Assembly: GCA_034408895.1 (NCBI GenBank)
Contig: JAWXCI010000046.1
Coordinates: forward strand, 1 to 25,876
From: UBA4660 sp034408895
GTDB taxonomy: Bacteria; Bacteroidota; Bacteroidia; Flavobacteriales_D; Sanyastnellaceae
Direction: 5' to 3'
Length of the DNA stretch: 25,876 nt
Under the pieces are notes generated by a model. It was not told the DNA's origin. It saw only the letters and a program-made list of their open reading frames with translations, and searched no databases. Below are positions 8,141-17,400 of the stretch, piece by piece; positions within the stretch are counted from its first letter, which is position 1; each line of letters begins with the position of its first letter. The translations under genes and the position numbers were made by a program.

Positions 8141-8347
8141 ATGGAAAAGTCATTCGATAAACTTGTGGACGCTGCCTACAAACTTCCTATTGAAGAAAGG
8201 GAGGAACTAAAAAACCTGCTGGAACACAATATCGCAGAGGCCCGAAGGAATGAAATATTCGAAAACGGGATTCAGGCTAAAAAAGAACATGCAGCCGGCA
8301 AACTTAAATTCTCGTCTGAAATCAGGAATTTGAAGAAATCAGATTGA
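8141..8347 (+). CDS. Small antitoxin-like protein of a RelE-type module
   Basis: The product has 68 residues, is helical and charged, and begins with a DKLVDAAYKLPIEEREEL pattern. Such proteins sit directly upstream of RelE/YoeB-fold toxins in Bacteroidota and cyanobacteria. The C-terminal part (EIFENGIQAKKEHAAGKLKF) would be the toxin-wrapping segment. The ATG at 8141 fits the promoter at 8115-8122 better than an upstream in-frame TTG at 8120, which lies inside the -7 box. Its TGA overlaps the ATG of the toxin gene by one base (TGATG), typical of coupled pairs. The function is inferred from size, context and the downstream toxin remnant, not from a strong motif. Confidence 0.75.
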   Translation: MEKSFDKLVDAAYKLPIEEREELKNLLEHNIAEARRNEIFENGIQAKKEHAAGKLKFSSEIRNLKKSD

Positions 8348-8616
8348 TGGAAGTTGCATTCAGTTCCTCATTCACAAAATCATTCCGGAAACGAATTAAA
8401 GGAAGCCCTGCCGAAGTAGACTTCTGGTCTAAGTTGCAATTGTTCATTAAAAACCCGCTCAACAACTAGCTAAGAACTCACAAGCTTTCTGGAAAACTAA
8501 AGGATTACTGGAGTTTCTCGCTCGAGTATGATTTACGGGTAGTATTTTTCTTTACAAGTGACAAACCCAGGAAAGCGGTTTTGATTGATGTTGGCAAACA
8601 TGACGAGGTGTACTGA
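8347..8616 (+). pseudogene. RelE-type toxin gene interrupted by an in-frame TAG
   Basis: In one frame the sequence reads 40 residues (MEVAFSSSFTKSFRKRI ... KNPLNN), a TAG at 8467-8469, then 48 residues (LRTHKLSGKLKDYWSFS, EYDLRVVFFF, LIDVGKHDEVY) to TGA at 8614. The downstream part carries the RelE/YafQ-like core: the HKLSGKLKDYWSF strand, the YDLRVVF strand and the GxHDEVY end. The full length of 89 codons is normal for the family, and only the single stop breaks it. The frame is otherwise intact, so the loss is recent, or a sequencing or population variant. As written no functional mRNA interferase would be made, while the antitoxin remains. Confidence 0.85.
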
Positions 8617-8637
8617 AGAAGCTATTGGAACATAAAA

Positions 8638-8667
8638 TTGCGATAGAAAAGTACAACGCTACTTTTG
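8638..8667 (+). promoter_or_regulatory. Promoter of the DUF4290 gene
   Basis: TTG (8638-8640) and TACTTTTG (8660-8667) are exactly 19 nt apart, the classical Bacteroidota spacing. The leader to the ATG at 8732 is about 60 nt. Confidence 0.7.
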
Positions 8668-8731
8668 ACACCTCTCAACATCATGCTCCTCCAGCACTTA
8701 ATAAGACAACCTTCAGCAAGAACAAATTCAC

Positions 8732-9430
8732 ATGAGCGAAAGAATCAACAGCATACTCGACTTTCAACCCTACAACAGCAACCGCCCCGATCTCACCATA
8801 CCTGAGTACGGCCGCAACATCCAGAAAATGGTGGAGTATGCCATAACACTGGAAAACCGCGAGGAACGCAACATGTGCTGTAAGGCTATACTTTCCGTAA
8901 TGGGCCAACTCTTTCCCTACCTGCGCGATGTGGAAGATTACAACCACAAATTGTGGGATCACCTCCACATCATGTCCAATTTCAAACTGGATGTGGACAG
9001 TCCATATCCTGTTCCCAATCCTGCGGAGTTGGACAGCCCGCCTAACCGCATGGAGTATCCACAAGCTGATTTACGTTTTGGGCACTATGGTCGCTACGTG
9101 GAAAAGTTCGTTGCAAAATGTATTGATATGGAGGAAGGAGAAGATAAGAAGGCATTTACGCTCGCCATCGCCACAGTCATGAAACAAAACGCACTCAACT
9201 GGAACCGCAATACTGTTACAGATGATGTGATAATTAAAGATCTCAATTTACTCTCAAAAGGCAAACTGAAACTGGATGACTCGACAGAAATTCATGCAGT
9301 GAAAACCCTTGGACCTGTAAACAAGTTTGCTGAGTTTGATACTGAATATAGCGGCAAGAAAAATTTCAAGGGCAAGAAAAATTTCAAGAACAAAGGCAAC
9401 TTCAAAAAGAATTTCAAGAAGAAAAATTGA
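8732..9430 (+). CDS. DUF4290 family protein with a Lys/Phe/Asn-rich tail
   Basis: The 232-residue protein belongs to DUF4290, which as far as I know is confined to Bacteroidota and usually found next to murA, as here. Recognisable parts are the start (ILDFQPYNS, PEYGRNIQKMVEYA), the central DVEDYNHKLWDHLHIM, and RFGHYGRYVEKF. The function is unknown. Residues about 1-200 look like a soluble helical domain. The last 25 residues are a low-complexity basic tail of repeated KNFK/GKKNFK units, suggestive of contact with RNA or another polyanion. There is no signal peptide, so it is probably cytoplasmic. murA starts 132 nt downstream on the same strand. Confidence 0.9.
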   Translation: MSERINSILDFQPYNSNRPDLTIPEYGRNIQKMVEYAITLENREERNMCCKAILSVMGQLFPYLRDVEDYNHKLWDHLHIMSNFKLDVDSPYPVPNPAELDSPPNRMEYPQADLRFGHYGRYVEKFVAKCIDMEEGEDKKAFTLAIATVMKQNALNWNRNTVTDDVIIKDLNLLSKGKLKLDDSTEIHAVKTLGPVNKFAEFDTEYSGKKNFKGKKNFKNKGNFKKNFKKKN

Positions 9431-9562
9431 CAACTGTCACCTGCCAGACGGAAATTCAATATCAAAACTTTCTACTGCTATTCTCTCATCAATGTCAATA
9501 ATTTCTTCATCACCTGCCTCTCTTGTGCCGGATGCTGAATTCTCTTGCAACAAAATTTCCGA

Positions 9563-10870
9563 ATGGCATCTTTTGAAATAACCGGGGGCAAAAAGCTGAG
9601 AGGTGAACTTGTGCCGCAGGGCGCGAAAAACGAGGCACTGCAAATCATCTCTGCTGTGCTTCTTACAGAGGAGCAAGTCACCCTGTCGAACATCCCGGAT
9701 ATCCGCGATGTGATGAAACTCATTGAACTGCTGGGCGCAATGGGTGTTGACGTAAACAAAATTTCCGAAGGCACATTTTCATTCGAAGCCAAAAATGTAA
9801 ACCTGGAATACCTGCTTACCGATGAATTCAAGAAAAGAGGTGGCGCACTCCGCGGAAGCATCATGATCATTGGGCCAATGCTTGCTCGTTTTGGGGCGGC
9901 TTACATTCCTGAACCTGGTGGCGATAAAATAGGCAGGCGCCCGGTGGATACCCACCTGCGCGGTTTCGAAAATCTTGGGGCAACATTCGAACACCTGAAA
10001 GACGAGAGGTTTTACAAAATCAACGCGAAGGATCTGAAAGGCGCTTACATGGTGCTTGATGAAGCATCGGTTACCGGAACTGCGAACATTGTGATGGCCG
10101 CTTCCCTTGCCAAAGGCGAAAGCACAATCTACAATGCAGCCTGCGAACCTTACGTTCAGCAGTTGTGCCGCATGATCAACTCCATGGGTGGAAAAATTTC
10201 CGGCATCGGCTCCAACAAACTGATAGTGCAGGGTGTTGAATCGCTTGGAGGTTGCGCCCACCGGATGTTGCCGGACATGATTGAAATAGGAAGTTTCATC
10301 GGGCTGGCAGCGACCACACAATCCGAAATCACCATAAAAAATTGCAACATTCCCGAACTCGGTGTCATACCATCGGTATTCAAAAAAATGGGAATTGAAA
10401 TGGAGTTTCGCGGTGACGATATTTTTCTTCCGGCCCAGGAAAGCTTTAAAATCCAAAGCCTTATTGACGGTTCCATTATCACCATTCGCGATGGCATTTG
10501 GCCGGCATTCACTCCTGACCTTATTTCAGTTGCGCTAGTCACAGCAACACAGGCAAAGGGCAGCGTCCTCATTCATCAATGGATGTTCGAAAGCCGCCTG
10601 TTTTTTGTGGATAACCTCATTGATATGGGTGCGAAAATTATTCTTTGCGACCCACACCGGGCCGTGGTCATTGGCTCCAACCGCGAAACGAAACTTCGGG
10701 GCATTACCATGTCATCACCTGACATTCGTGCTGGTGTGTCTATGCTTATAGCGGCACTGGCCGCTAATGGAAAGAGCATGATAAACAACATCGAACAAAT
10801 TGATCGCGGTTATCAAAACATTGATGGACGCCTCAAAGCATTGGGCGCTGAAATCAAGAGACTGGACTGA
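9563..10870 (+). CDS. murA: UDP-N-acetylglucosamine 1-carboxyvinyltransferase (MurA), Asp variant
   Basis: MurA transfers enolpyruvate from PEP to UDP-GlcNAc, the first committed step of peptidoglycan synthesis, in the cytoplasm. The protein has 435 residues. K22-N23 in QGAKNEAL match the E. coli substrate-binding pair in number as well as in sequence. The active-site loop reads PGGDKIGRRPVDTH, so the Cys115 equivalent is Asp121; Cys is the residue alkylated by fosfomycin. Further family blocks are LRGSIMIIGPMLARFG, ASVTGTANIVMAA and RAGVSMLIAALAA. I chose the ATG at 9563 because it places K22 correctly; an in-frame TTG at 9545 would add six residues. The Asp form is, to my knowledge, usual in Bacteroidota. 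Confidence 0.96.
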   Translation: MASFEITGGKKLRGELVPQGAKNEALQIISAVLLTEEQVTLSNIPDIRDVMKLIELLGAMGVDVNKISEGTFSFEAKNVNLEYLLTDEFKKRGGALRGSIMIIGPMLARFGAAYIPEPGGDKIGRRPVDTHLRGFENLGATFEHLKDERFYKINAKDLKGAYMVLDEASVTGTANIVMAASLAKGESTIYNAACEPYVQQLCRMINSMGGKISGIGSNKLIVQGVESLGGCAHRMLPDMIEIGSFIGLAATTQSEITIKNCNIPELGVIPSVFKKMGIEMEFRGDDIFLPAQESFKIQSLIDGSIITIRDGIWPAFTPDLISVALVTATQAKGSVLIHQWMFESRLFFVDNLIDMGAKIILCDPHRAVVIGSNRETKLRGITMSSPDIRAGVSMLIAALAANGKSMINNIEQIDRGYQNIDGRLKALGAEIKRLD

Positions 10871-10955
10871 GCATTCCCGCTTTGGCAGAATCTTTGGCAA
10901 GCGCGACCCAATTAATTTTCTCATTTTTGCAACTCAATTCAAAAAAACTTAAACA

Positions 10956-11528
10956 ATGAACTTCAAGAAATTCCTGATTTATTCATGCATCGCGGTGGTA
11001 GGCATCGCAGCACTTAGCTTCACTTATTATCACGAACAACCTGTGGTAAAAGATGCAAGCGGCATCGTGGTTTCAGTTGGAACCAATATTGGCGACATAG
11101 CCCCAGACATTAGCCTTACCGCGCTTGATGGTGCCACCTACAAACTCTCAGACTTACGCGGAAAAATGGTGTTGGTTGATTTCTGGGCATCGTGGTGTGG
11201 TCCATGTCGTAAAGAAAATCCCAGTGTGGTGGGAGCTTACGAAAAATACAAAAAAGCTAAGTTCAAATCGGCCAAAGGCTTCGAGGTTTATAGCGTTTCG
11301 CTGGACAGTAATGTTGATGCGTGGAAAAAAGCTGTTGAAGCAGATGGACTTAAATGGAAATACCATGTAAGTGACCTTAAGAAATGGGACAGCGCACCAG
11401 CCAATGCTTACGGAGTCAATAGTATTCCAATGAGTTTTCTACTTGACGAAAATGGAATTATCGTGGGCAAAGGACTTCGCGGGCTTGAATTGCACAAGGC
11501 AATTGATGCTCATGTGAAGAGTTTCTAA
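10956..11528 (+). CDS. TlpA-like membrane-anchored thioredoxin-fold protein
   Basis: This 190-residue protein has an N-terminal hydrophobic helix (about 5-24, FLIYSCIAVVGIAALSF), acting as a signal anchor or signal peptide. A TlpA/ResA-type domain follows (about 45-190). The redox motif WCGPC has Cys81 and Cys84, preceded by GKMVLVDFWAS. The cis-Pro site is NSIPMSFLL. The typical TlpA start (GDIAPDISLTALDG) and the insertion before the second half are present. It should act in the periplasm as a thiol reductase, perhaps for cytochrome c or envelope proteins; the partner is unknown. It ends at a strong terminator, so it is likely transcribed alone. A loose -7 box (CATTTTTG) lies about 20-25 nt before the ATG. 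Confidence 0.9.
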   Translation: MNFKKFLIYSCIAVVGIAALSFTYYHEQPVVKDASGIVVSVGTNIGDIAPDISLTALDGATYKLSDLRGKMVLVDFWASWCGPCRKENPSVVGAYEKYKKAKFKSAKGFEVYSVSLDSNVDAWKKAVEADGLKWKYHVSDLKKWDSAPANAYGVNSIPMSFLLDENGIIVGKGLRGLELHKAIDAHVKSF

Positions 11529-11549
11529 ATCCCCGCGCTGCGAACCTGA

Positions 11550-11557
11550 TACTTTTG
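11550..11557 (+). promoter_or_regulatory. Possible -7 box for grpE
   Basis: TACTTTTG matches TAnnTTTG exactly, but no clear -33 TTG stands at the expected distance. It overlaps the first base of the terminator hairpin, so the hairpin could also form in the grpE leader. Confidence 0.4.
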
Positions 11558-11588
11558 CCCGCCTTTTTTAAAAGAGGCGGGCTTTTTT
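11557..11588 (+). terminator. Intrinsic terminator after the TlpA-like gene
   Basis: GCCCGCC (11557-11563) pairs with GGCGGGC (11576-11582) and is followed by six T. The adjacent T and A runs extend the stem by a few A-T pairs. It lies 28 nt past the stop codon. Confidence 0.9.
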
Positions 11589-11596
11589 ATGCCATA

Positions 11597-12250
11597 ATGT
11601 CCAACCGCCTCCCAATGGCAAAAAGATTGACTAACCGCCTTCGCAAAATTTTTTCACCTATGAAAGAAGAGGAATTGAATGAAACTATAAATCCTGCTGA
11701 AGAAGCACAGCAAAAAGCAAGAGGAGGGGAATCTCTCCCCGAAGGTCATAACCCTGATCTTGGCACACCGGACGAGCCGGTTGCAATACCGGAAAGTGAG
11801 AATGACCTTGAAAAAGCGCAACGAGAAACTGGAGAATGGAGAGATAAATATTTCCGGCTTTATGCGGATTTCGACAATTCCAGAAAGCGCACATCGCGAG
11901 AAAGAATTGAATTACTGGGCTCAGCTTCAACAGAGATTATTAAAGAATTACTTCCTATAATAGATGATTTTGAAAGGGCTGTAAAAGCCAATGAAATTGT
12001 CGAGGACATAAACGCTGTGAAAGAAGGATTCGTGCTCATCCAACAAAAACTTTACAAACGCCTGGAATCAAAAGGACTGAAACCCATTGAGGCAAAAGGG
12101 AATATTTTCGATACGGATTTTCACGAAGCAATCACACAAATACCGGCACCCACCAAAGAACTGAAAGGCAAAGTGGTAGATGAAGTTGAAAAAGGCTATT
12201 TGCTGAATGATAAAGTGATTCGCTTTTCGAAAGTTGTGATTGGGCAATAA
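11597..12250 (+). CDS. grpE: Nucleotide exchange factor GrpE
   Basis: GrpE releases ADP from DnaK and works with DnaJ, whose gene follows 90 nt downstream. After a variable acidic N-terminus (about 1-70) come the long coiled-coil (ENDLEKAQRETGEWRDKYFRLYADFDN) with the family signature RKRTSRERIELL, the LPIIDDFERAVKA segment, and the C-terminal beta domain (IFDTDFHEAITQIP, VEKGYLLNDKVIRFSKVVI). The length is 217 residues from ATG 11597. ATG 11615 and ATG 11660 are also in frame, and the last would remove the basic KRLTNRLRKIF stretch; the choice is uncertain. dnaK is not in this window. Confidence 0.93.
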   Translation: MSNRLPMAKRLTNRLRKIFSPMKEEELNETINPAEEAQQKARGGESLPEGHNPDLGTPDEPVAIPESENDLEKAQRETGEWRDKYFRLYADFDNSRKRTSRERIELLGSASTEIIKELLPIIDDFERAVKANEIVEDINAVKEGFVLIQQKLYKRLESKGLKPIEAKGNIFDTDFHEAITQIPAPTKELKGKVVDEVEKGYLLNDKVIRFSKVVIGQ

Positions 12251-12340
12251 AAGCAAATTTTTCATAATGAACACGGAGGGTCGGGTGAATTTTCAATTTT
12301 GCTCCCGATAGCAATCCGGATTCAATTTTCCATAACTAAG

Positions 12341-13456
12341 TTGGCTAAAAGAGATTATTACGACATACTGGGTGTTTCCAAAAACGCAACGGTGGCTCAA
12401 ATAAAAAAGGCCTACCGCCAACTTGCCTTAAAATATCATCCTGACAAAAATCCGGGCGATAAAGCGGCTGAGGAAAAATTTAAAGAAGCAGCCGAAGCTT
12501 ATGATGTGCTCAGCACTCCTGAAAAAAAACAGCGGTATGATCAATTCGGTCATGCCGGTGTGGGCGGCAACAGCGGATTTGGTGGAGGTGGAATGTCAAT
12601 GGATGATATCTTCTCCCATTTTGGAGATGTCTTCGGAAGTGCTTTTGGTGGTTCTTTTGGCGGAGGTGGTTTTAGCGGGAATGCCAACCGCAGGGTGAAA
12701 GGCTCGAACCTTCGTATCAAGGTGAAACTTACTCTGGAAGAAATTGTTCACGGAACTTCCAAAAAGCTAAAAGTATTCAAGCTAGTGAACGCAGAAGGGG
12801 TGCAGCACGATACCTGCCACACCTGCCGCGGTGCAGGACAGGTGCGCAGGGTCACTAACACTATTCTGGGCCAGATGGCCACATCTTCCACTTGTCCTGA
12901 ATGCCATGGCACCGGAAAAACGATTAAGAATAAGCCAAAGGATTCCGATGAGCATGGCCAGAAACGCCAGGAAGAACTCATTGAATTAAATATCCCCGCG
13001 GGTGTGCAGGACGGTATGCAACTAAACGTTTCGGGAAAAGGAAATGCGGGGCCATTTGGCGGAGTGCCGGGTGACTTACTTGTACAGATCGAAGAAGAAG
13101 AACACCCACATCTGAAACGTGAGGGACTTAATCTATACTATGATCTCTTCCTCAATTTTGCTAATGCAGCTTTGGGAACCACTACCGAAATTCCATTGGT
13201 TCGCGGCAAAGCACAAGTGAAAATTGAGCCCGGAACACAAGCCGGAAAAATTCTTCGGTTGCGCGGCAAAGGAATTCCTGAAGTAAATGGCTACGCGCAT
13301 GGCGACCTACTCGTTAACATCAATGTGTGGACACCACAACGCCTCACTGATGAAGAAAAACGCATCATGGAAAAACTCCGGGAAGCACCCAATTTTCAAC
13401 CATCTCCAGATAAGGAGAAAACATTTTTTCAGAAAGTGAAGGAGATGTTTTCGTGA
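12341..13456 (+). CDS. dnaJ: Chaperone DnaJ with a reduced two-motif zinc finger
   Basis: This J-domain co-chaperone stimulates DnaK ATPase and binds unfolded proteins. Residues 1-70 are the J domain, with HPD at 33-35. About 78-118 is a Gly/Phe-rich linker. The Cys-rich part has only two CxxCxGxG motifs, CHTCRGAG (159-166) and CPECHGTG (185-192), instead of four. They correspond to motifs 2 and 3, which form one zinc site; the site built from motifs 1 and 4 is missing. The C-terminal substrate domains are normal (IPAGVQDGMQL, LRLRGKGIPEVNGYAHGDL). The length is 371 residues. I chose TTG 12341 because family members start M-A-K-R-D-Y-Y; no ATG is available there. I recall similar short zinc regions in other Bacteroidota DnaJ proteins. 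Confidence 0.94.
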   Translation: MAKRDYYDILGVSKNATVAQIKKAYRQLALKYHPDKNPGDKAAEEKFKEAAEAYDVLSTPEKKQRYDQFGHAGVGGNSGFGGGGMSMDDIFSHFGDVFGSAFGGSFGGGGFSGNANRRVKGSNLRIKVKLTLEEIVHGTSKKLKVFKLVNAEGVQHDTCHTCRGAGQVRRVTNTILGQMATSSTCPECHGTGKTIKNKPKDSDEHGQKRQEELIELNIPAGVQDGMQLNVSGKGNAGPFGGVPGDLLVQIEEEEHPHLKREGLNLYYDLFLNFANAALGTTTEIPLVRGKAQVKIEPGTQAGKILRLRGKGIPEVNGYAHGDLLVNINVWTPQRLTDEEKRIMEKLREAPNFQPSPDKEKTFFQKVKEMFS

Positions 13457-13472
13457 ACATCACAAAATTGAA

Positions 13473-14054
13473 TTGAAGAAAAAAGAAGTCATCATACTGG
13501 GTGGACCAAATGGGAGCGGGAAGACCACATGTGCAAAATCTGTTTTGGGTAACAAACTTTATTTTTTCCTCAATGCGGATGAAATTCAACGTGACGAAAC
13601 CACCAACACTTCTTCATCTGACATCATCACGGCTGGCAGGCTAATACTGTCGAGAATTCAACAGAAAATTTTGAGTCGGGAAAATTTTGTTTGGGAAAGC
13701 ACACTTTCCGGCAAGACTTACGTTCAAATGATTCGGGATTTGAAGCAGGCTGGTTTCCGAATCAACCTGCTTTTTGTTTTCGTAAAAGATGCTGAAATGA
13801 GTATTGATCGGATTGCTTCGAGGGTTAAAGCCGGTGGTCATCATGTTCCAGATTAAGCAGTGAGAAGAAAATTCGGTAGCAGAAGCCTGTCGAACTTCTG
13901 GCAACTTTACCGACCTTTGGCAGATGAATGGGTACTCTACTACAATGGAAATGCGATTCCCATGGAGGTTGCTATTGGCAATGAATCTGATCACAAAGTG
14001 TTCGAGGAACAATTGTTCAACGTTTTTCTATATCATATTAAGCATGAAGTCTAA
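13473..14054 (+). pseudogene. Zeta-toxin-like P-loop kinase gene interrupted by an in-frame TAA
   Basis: The first part (127 residues from a TTG start) has Walker A GGPNGSGKTT, the FLNADEI segment, the FVWESTLSGKTYV strand and FRINLLFVFV with a downstream RIASRVKAGGHHVPD. This is the layout of zeta-like kinases of the AAA_33 type. TAA at 13854-13856 then stops it. The same frame continues at once with AVRRKFGSRSLSNFWQLYRP and LADEWVLYYNG, the expected C-terminal block, to TAA at 14052. The intact protein would have about 193 residues, normal for the family. In relatives I recall Glu after HHVP, and GAA to TAA is one base change. The start follows dnaJ by 16 nt. Such kinases can phosphorylate UDP-sugar precursors; the substrate here is not determined. 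Confidence 0.85.
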
Positions 14055-14250
14055 AGTGGATATTGAAACATTCGAATTTGCAGCGTACATGAAAAAAATG
14101 ATGTACAAAGCTGTGAAAGATGCGCAGGATGAAAATCGCGCACTAGGCATCCCAAACGTCTATGCAATCAATGGTCATTCATATTGCGAAATGCCCGATG
14201 GCCGCATCCTTCTTAAAGAAGAGTACGAAAAACTCTACGGGAAAATCTGA
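14044..14250 (+). CDS. Small protein paired with the zeta-like toxin (possible antitoxin)
   Basis: The ORF has 68 codons and starts 11 nt before the end of the zeta-like gene, in another frame, so the two are probably co-translated. The product has a helical first half (FEFAAYMKKMMYKAVKDAQDE) and a short beta-like second half (GIPNVYAINGHSYCEMPDG). I recall similar small proteins with an N-x-x-x-G-I-P-N-V-Y-x-I-N-G core beside zeta-like kinases, usually on the 5' side; here it is on the 3' side. An antitoxin role is inferred from context only. A longer ATG start at 13924 exists in frame but would lie wholly inside the kinase coding region. Confidence 0.65.
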   Translation: MKSKVDIETFEFAAYMKKMMYKAVKDAQDENRALGIPNVYAINGHSYCEMPDGRILLKEEYEKLYGKI

Positions 14251-14422
14251 TTCACCTCGTCTCCTTTTTCATCCACGCCCATGGTTCGTTCATACTCATG
14301 GCGGAACCTTTCTCCACATTCAATCAACATCTTCAGTTTTGACCTTCTTCAAATTTTAAATTTGATTCGGATTGTGAAGTCTACTTCGCATTATCAAATA
14401 TCCATTTTCAATTCTGTATTCC

Positions 14423-17400
14423 ATGTTCCTCATTTTCGATACCGAAACCACTGGCCTTCCCCGCAACTACAAAGCACCGCTTACTGATTTCGATAACTGG
14501 CCGCGCTGTGTGCAGTTGGCGTGGCAACTTCATGATGTAACTGGCAAACTCATTTCGAATAGCAGTTTCATTATCAGTCCCGATGGTTTTTCAATTCCTT
14601 ATCTGTCTGAAAAAGTTCACGGCATTTCAACTGAACGCGCACAACGTGATGGAACAGATTTGAATGTTGTGATCTCTAAATTTCTTGAAGATGTAAGTCG
14701 CTGTACCTATCTCGCGGGTCACAACATTGAATTTGATTTGAGTGTGATGGGATGCGAATTGCTGCGCGTGGGCATGGAAAATATCCTTGCCAAAAAGAAA
14801 ACGCTAGACACCAAAGAACTTGGGACAAACTACTGCGCACTTCCCGGTGGCAAGGGTGGTAAATACAAGTGGCCAACTCTTACCGAGCTTCATGAAAAAC
14901 TTTATGGCCAACCTTTCGAGGAAGCACACGATGCGGCTTATGATGTAAGTGCAACCGCCAAATGTTTTTTCGAGCTCATCAAACGCAGCGTCATTCAGGT
15001 TTCAGAAGCGAATGAAATTGATGTCTTCTATGAAGCACCAGATTTGTCAATTCAAAAATCCACCCCTGTTATCTTTCAAGAGCAAGTTGAAGATTCTTTA
15101 CCTCATCAATCAATTATAAGCGACACAGAGCCGGGCGACAATTTGGCCCCGTTAGTTACCGGGACTGAAATTTCAAATTTGCCCACAGGACCCAGCGAGG
15201 AATTCATTCATCTCCACGTCCACTCTCAATACTCCGTTCTTCAATCCACTTCAGAAATCAACAGCATCATTAAAAAAGCAAAGGAGTGGAATCTTCCAGC
15301 CATTGCCATAACTGACCATGGCAACATGATGGCTGCATTCAAATTCGTGAGTGCTGCATTGGAAAATGAAATCAAACCCATTGTCGGATGCGAATTGAAT
15401 GTGTGCCGCAATCGGATTGACCGCACCACTCAAGACAACGGATACCAGATGGTATTTCTCGCCAAAAACAAGAATGGCTATCACAACCTCGCAAAACTTT
15501 CCAGCATTGCCCACACAGAAGGTTTTTATTATGTACCCCGCATTGACCGCGAAACAGTGTTGAAATTCAAGGAGGATTTGCTTGTCCTTAGTGGAGGATT
15601 GTGGGGCGAAGTTTCTTCAAAAATCCTGAACGAGGGAGAAGAAAAAGCTGAGGAAAGTTTTTTGTGGTGGAAAGAAAATTTTGGCGCTGATTTTTATGTG
15701 GAGCTCAATCGTCACGATTTGGAAGAGGAAGATGTGGTAAACAAAGTCCTGCTTCGTTTTTGCGAAAAACACCAAGCGAAGTATTTCGCATCGAACAACA
15801 GTTATTACACCACTCAAGAGGAAGCCGAAGCCCAGGACGCGCTGGTGTGTGTGAAAGAAGGTGAGTACATCTCGAAACCTAAAAAATACATCGGCAAACG
15901 TGGACGCGAATTCCGGTTTGGTTTACCGAACGACAACTTCTACCTGAAGTCGCCCGAAGAAATGTGCGCACTGTTTTCCGATTTGCCCGAAGCCATTTCC
16001 ACCACAGTTGACATTGCAGCAAAGTGCGAATCATTCGAACTCACGCGCGAAGTGCTACTTCCAAAATTTGATATTCCGGAAAAATTCATTGATGCAGAAG
16101 ATTCTGTTGATGCGGGTAAACGCGGTGAAAATTCGTACCTGCAACATCTCACTTATGAAGGCGCGATAAAACGTTATGGAGAAATCACAGACGAACTGCG
16201 CGAGCGCCTCGACTTTGAACTTGCCACCATTGCCAATACAAATTACCCGGGATATTTTTTAATTGTGCAGGACTTCTGTGCCAAAGCCCGCCAGATGGAT
16301 GTGAGCGTTGGCCCCGGCCGGGGAAGTGCTGCCGGAAGTTGTGTAGCCTATTGTTTAGGCATCACCAACTGCGAGCCCATTCGCTACAAGTTGCTGTTCG
16401 AGCGTTTTCTCAATCCGGAGCGCGTGAGCATGCCCGATATTGATATTGACTTTGATGATCTTGGACGTGACAAAGTGATTGACTACGTCCGTAAAAAATA
16501 TGGTGATACGCAGGTGGCACAGATTATCACTTACGGAACCATGGGCGGCAAGAGTGCCATCCGCGATGCTGGTCGAGTGTTTGAATTGCCATTGCCCGAT
16601 ACTGATCGCCTTGCAAAACTGATGGGCGATGGTTTACTTCGTGACTACCTCAATTGGGATGAAAAAAAGTTGCGCGATGAATTGAATGGTGACACGCTCA
16701 GGAACGTTTCACTCTTGCGGGAAATTGCGAAACAAGATTCGAAAGAAGCCAAGGTTCTGCAAATGGCTGCATTGCTGGAAGGCTCGGTGCGAAACACCGG
16801 AATTCACGCCTGTGGCGTCATCATCACTCCTGATGACGTCACCAATTTCGTTCCTGTGGTTTCAGCAAAAGACAGCCACGGCACCGCAGTGCAATTCGAT
16901 GTGGATGTGGTGGAACATGCTGGGCTGTTGAAGATGGATTTTCTCGGTTTGAAAACACTGACCATCCTGAAAGATGCAATCAAAGTAATTCAACAAAGGC
17001 ACGGAATCCTGCTCGACATGGATGAAATTCCGCTGGATGATGAAGAGACCTACAAACTTTTTCAGCGGGGTCATACCGTAGGCATATTCCAATATGAAAG
17101 TGAAGGCATGCAGAAATACCTGCGCGAGCTGAAACCGAATGTTCTCGATGACCTCATCGCAATGAACGCACTGTATCGCCCGGGGCCTCTTGACTATATC
17201 CCACAATTCATTCGAAGGAAAAATGGTGTGGATCCCATTAGTTATGATCTTCCTGAAATGGAAGAATTTCTGAAGGAGACTTATGGAATTGCCGTTTATC
17301 AGGAGCAGGTGATGTTGCTCTCGCAAAAACTCGCAGGCTTCACAAAGGGCGAAGCTGATATTCTGCGCAAGGCGATGGGAAAAAAACAGCGCGATACGCT

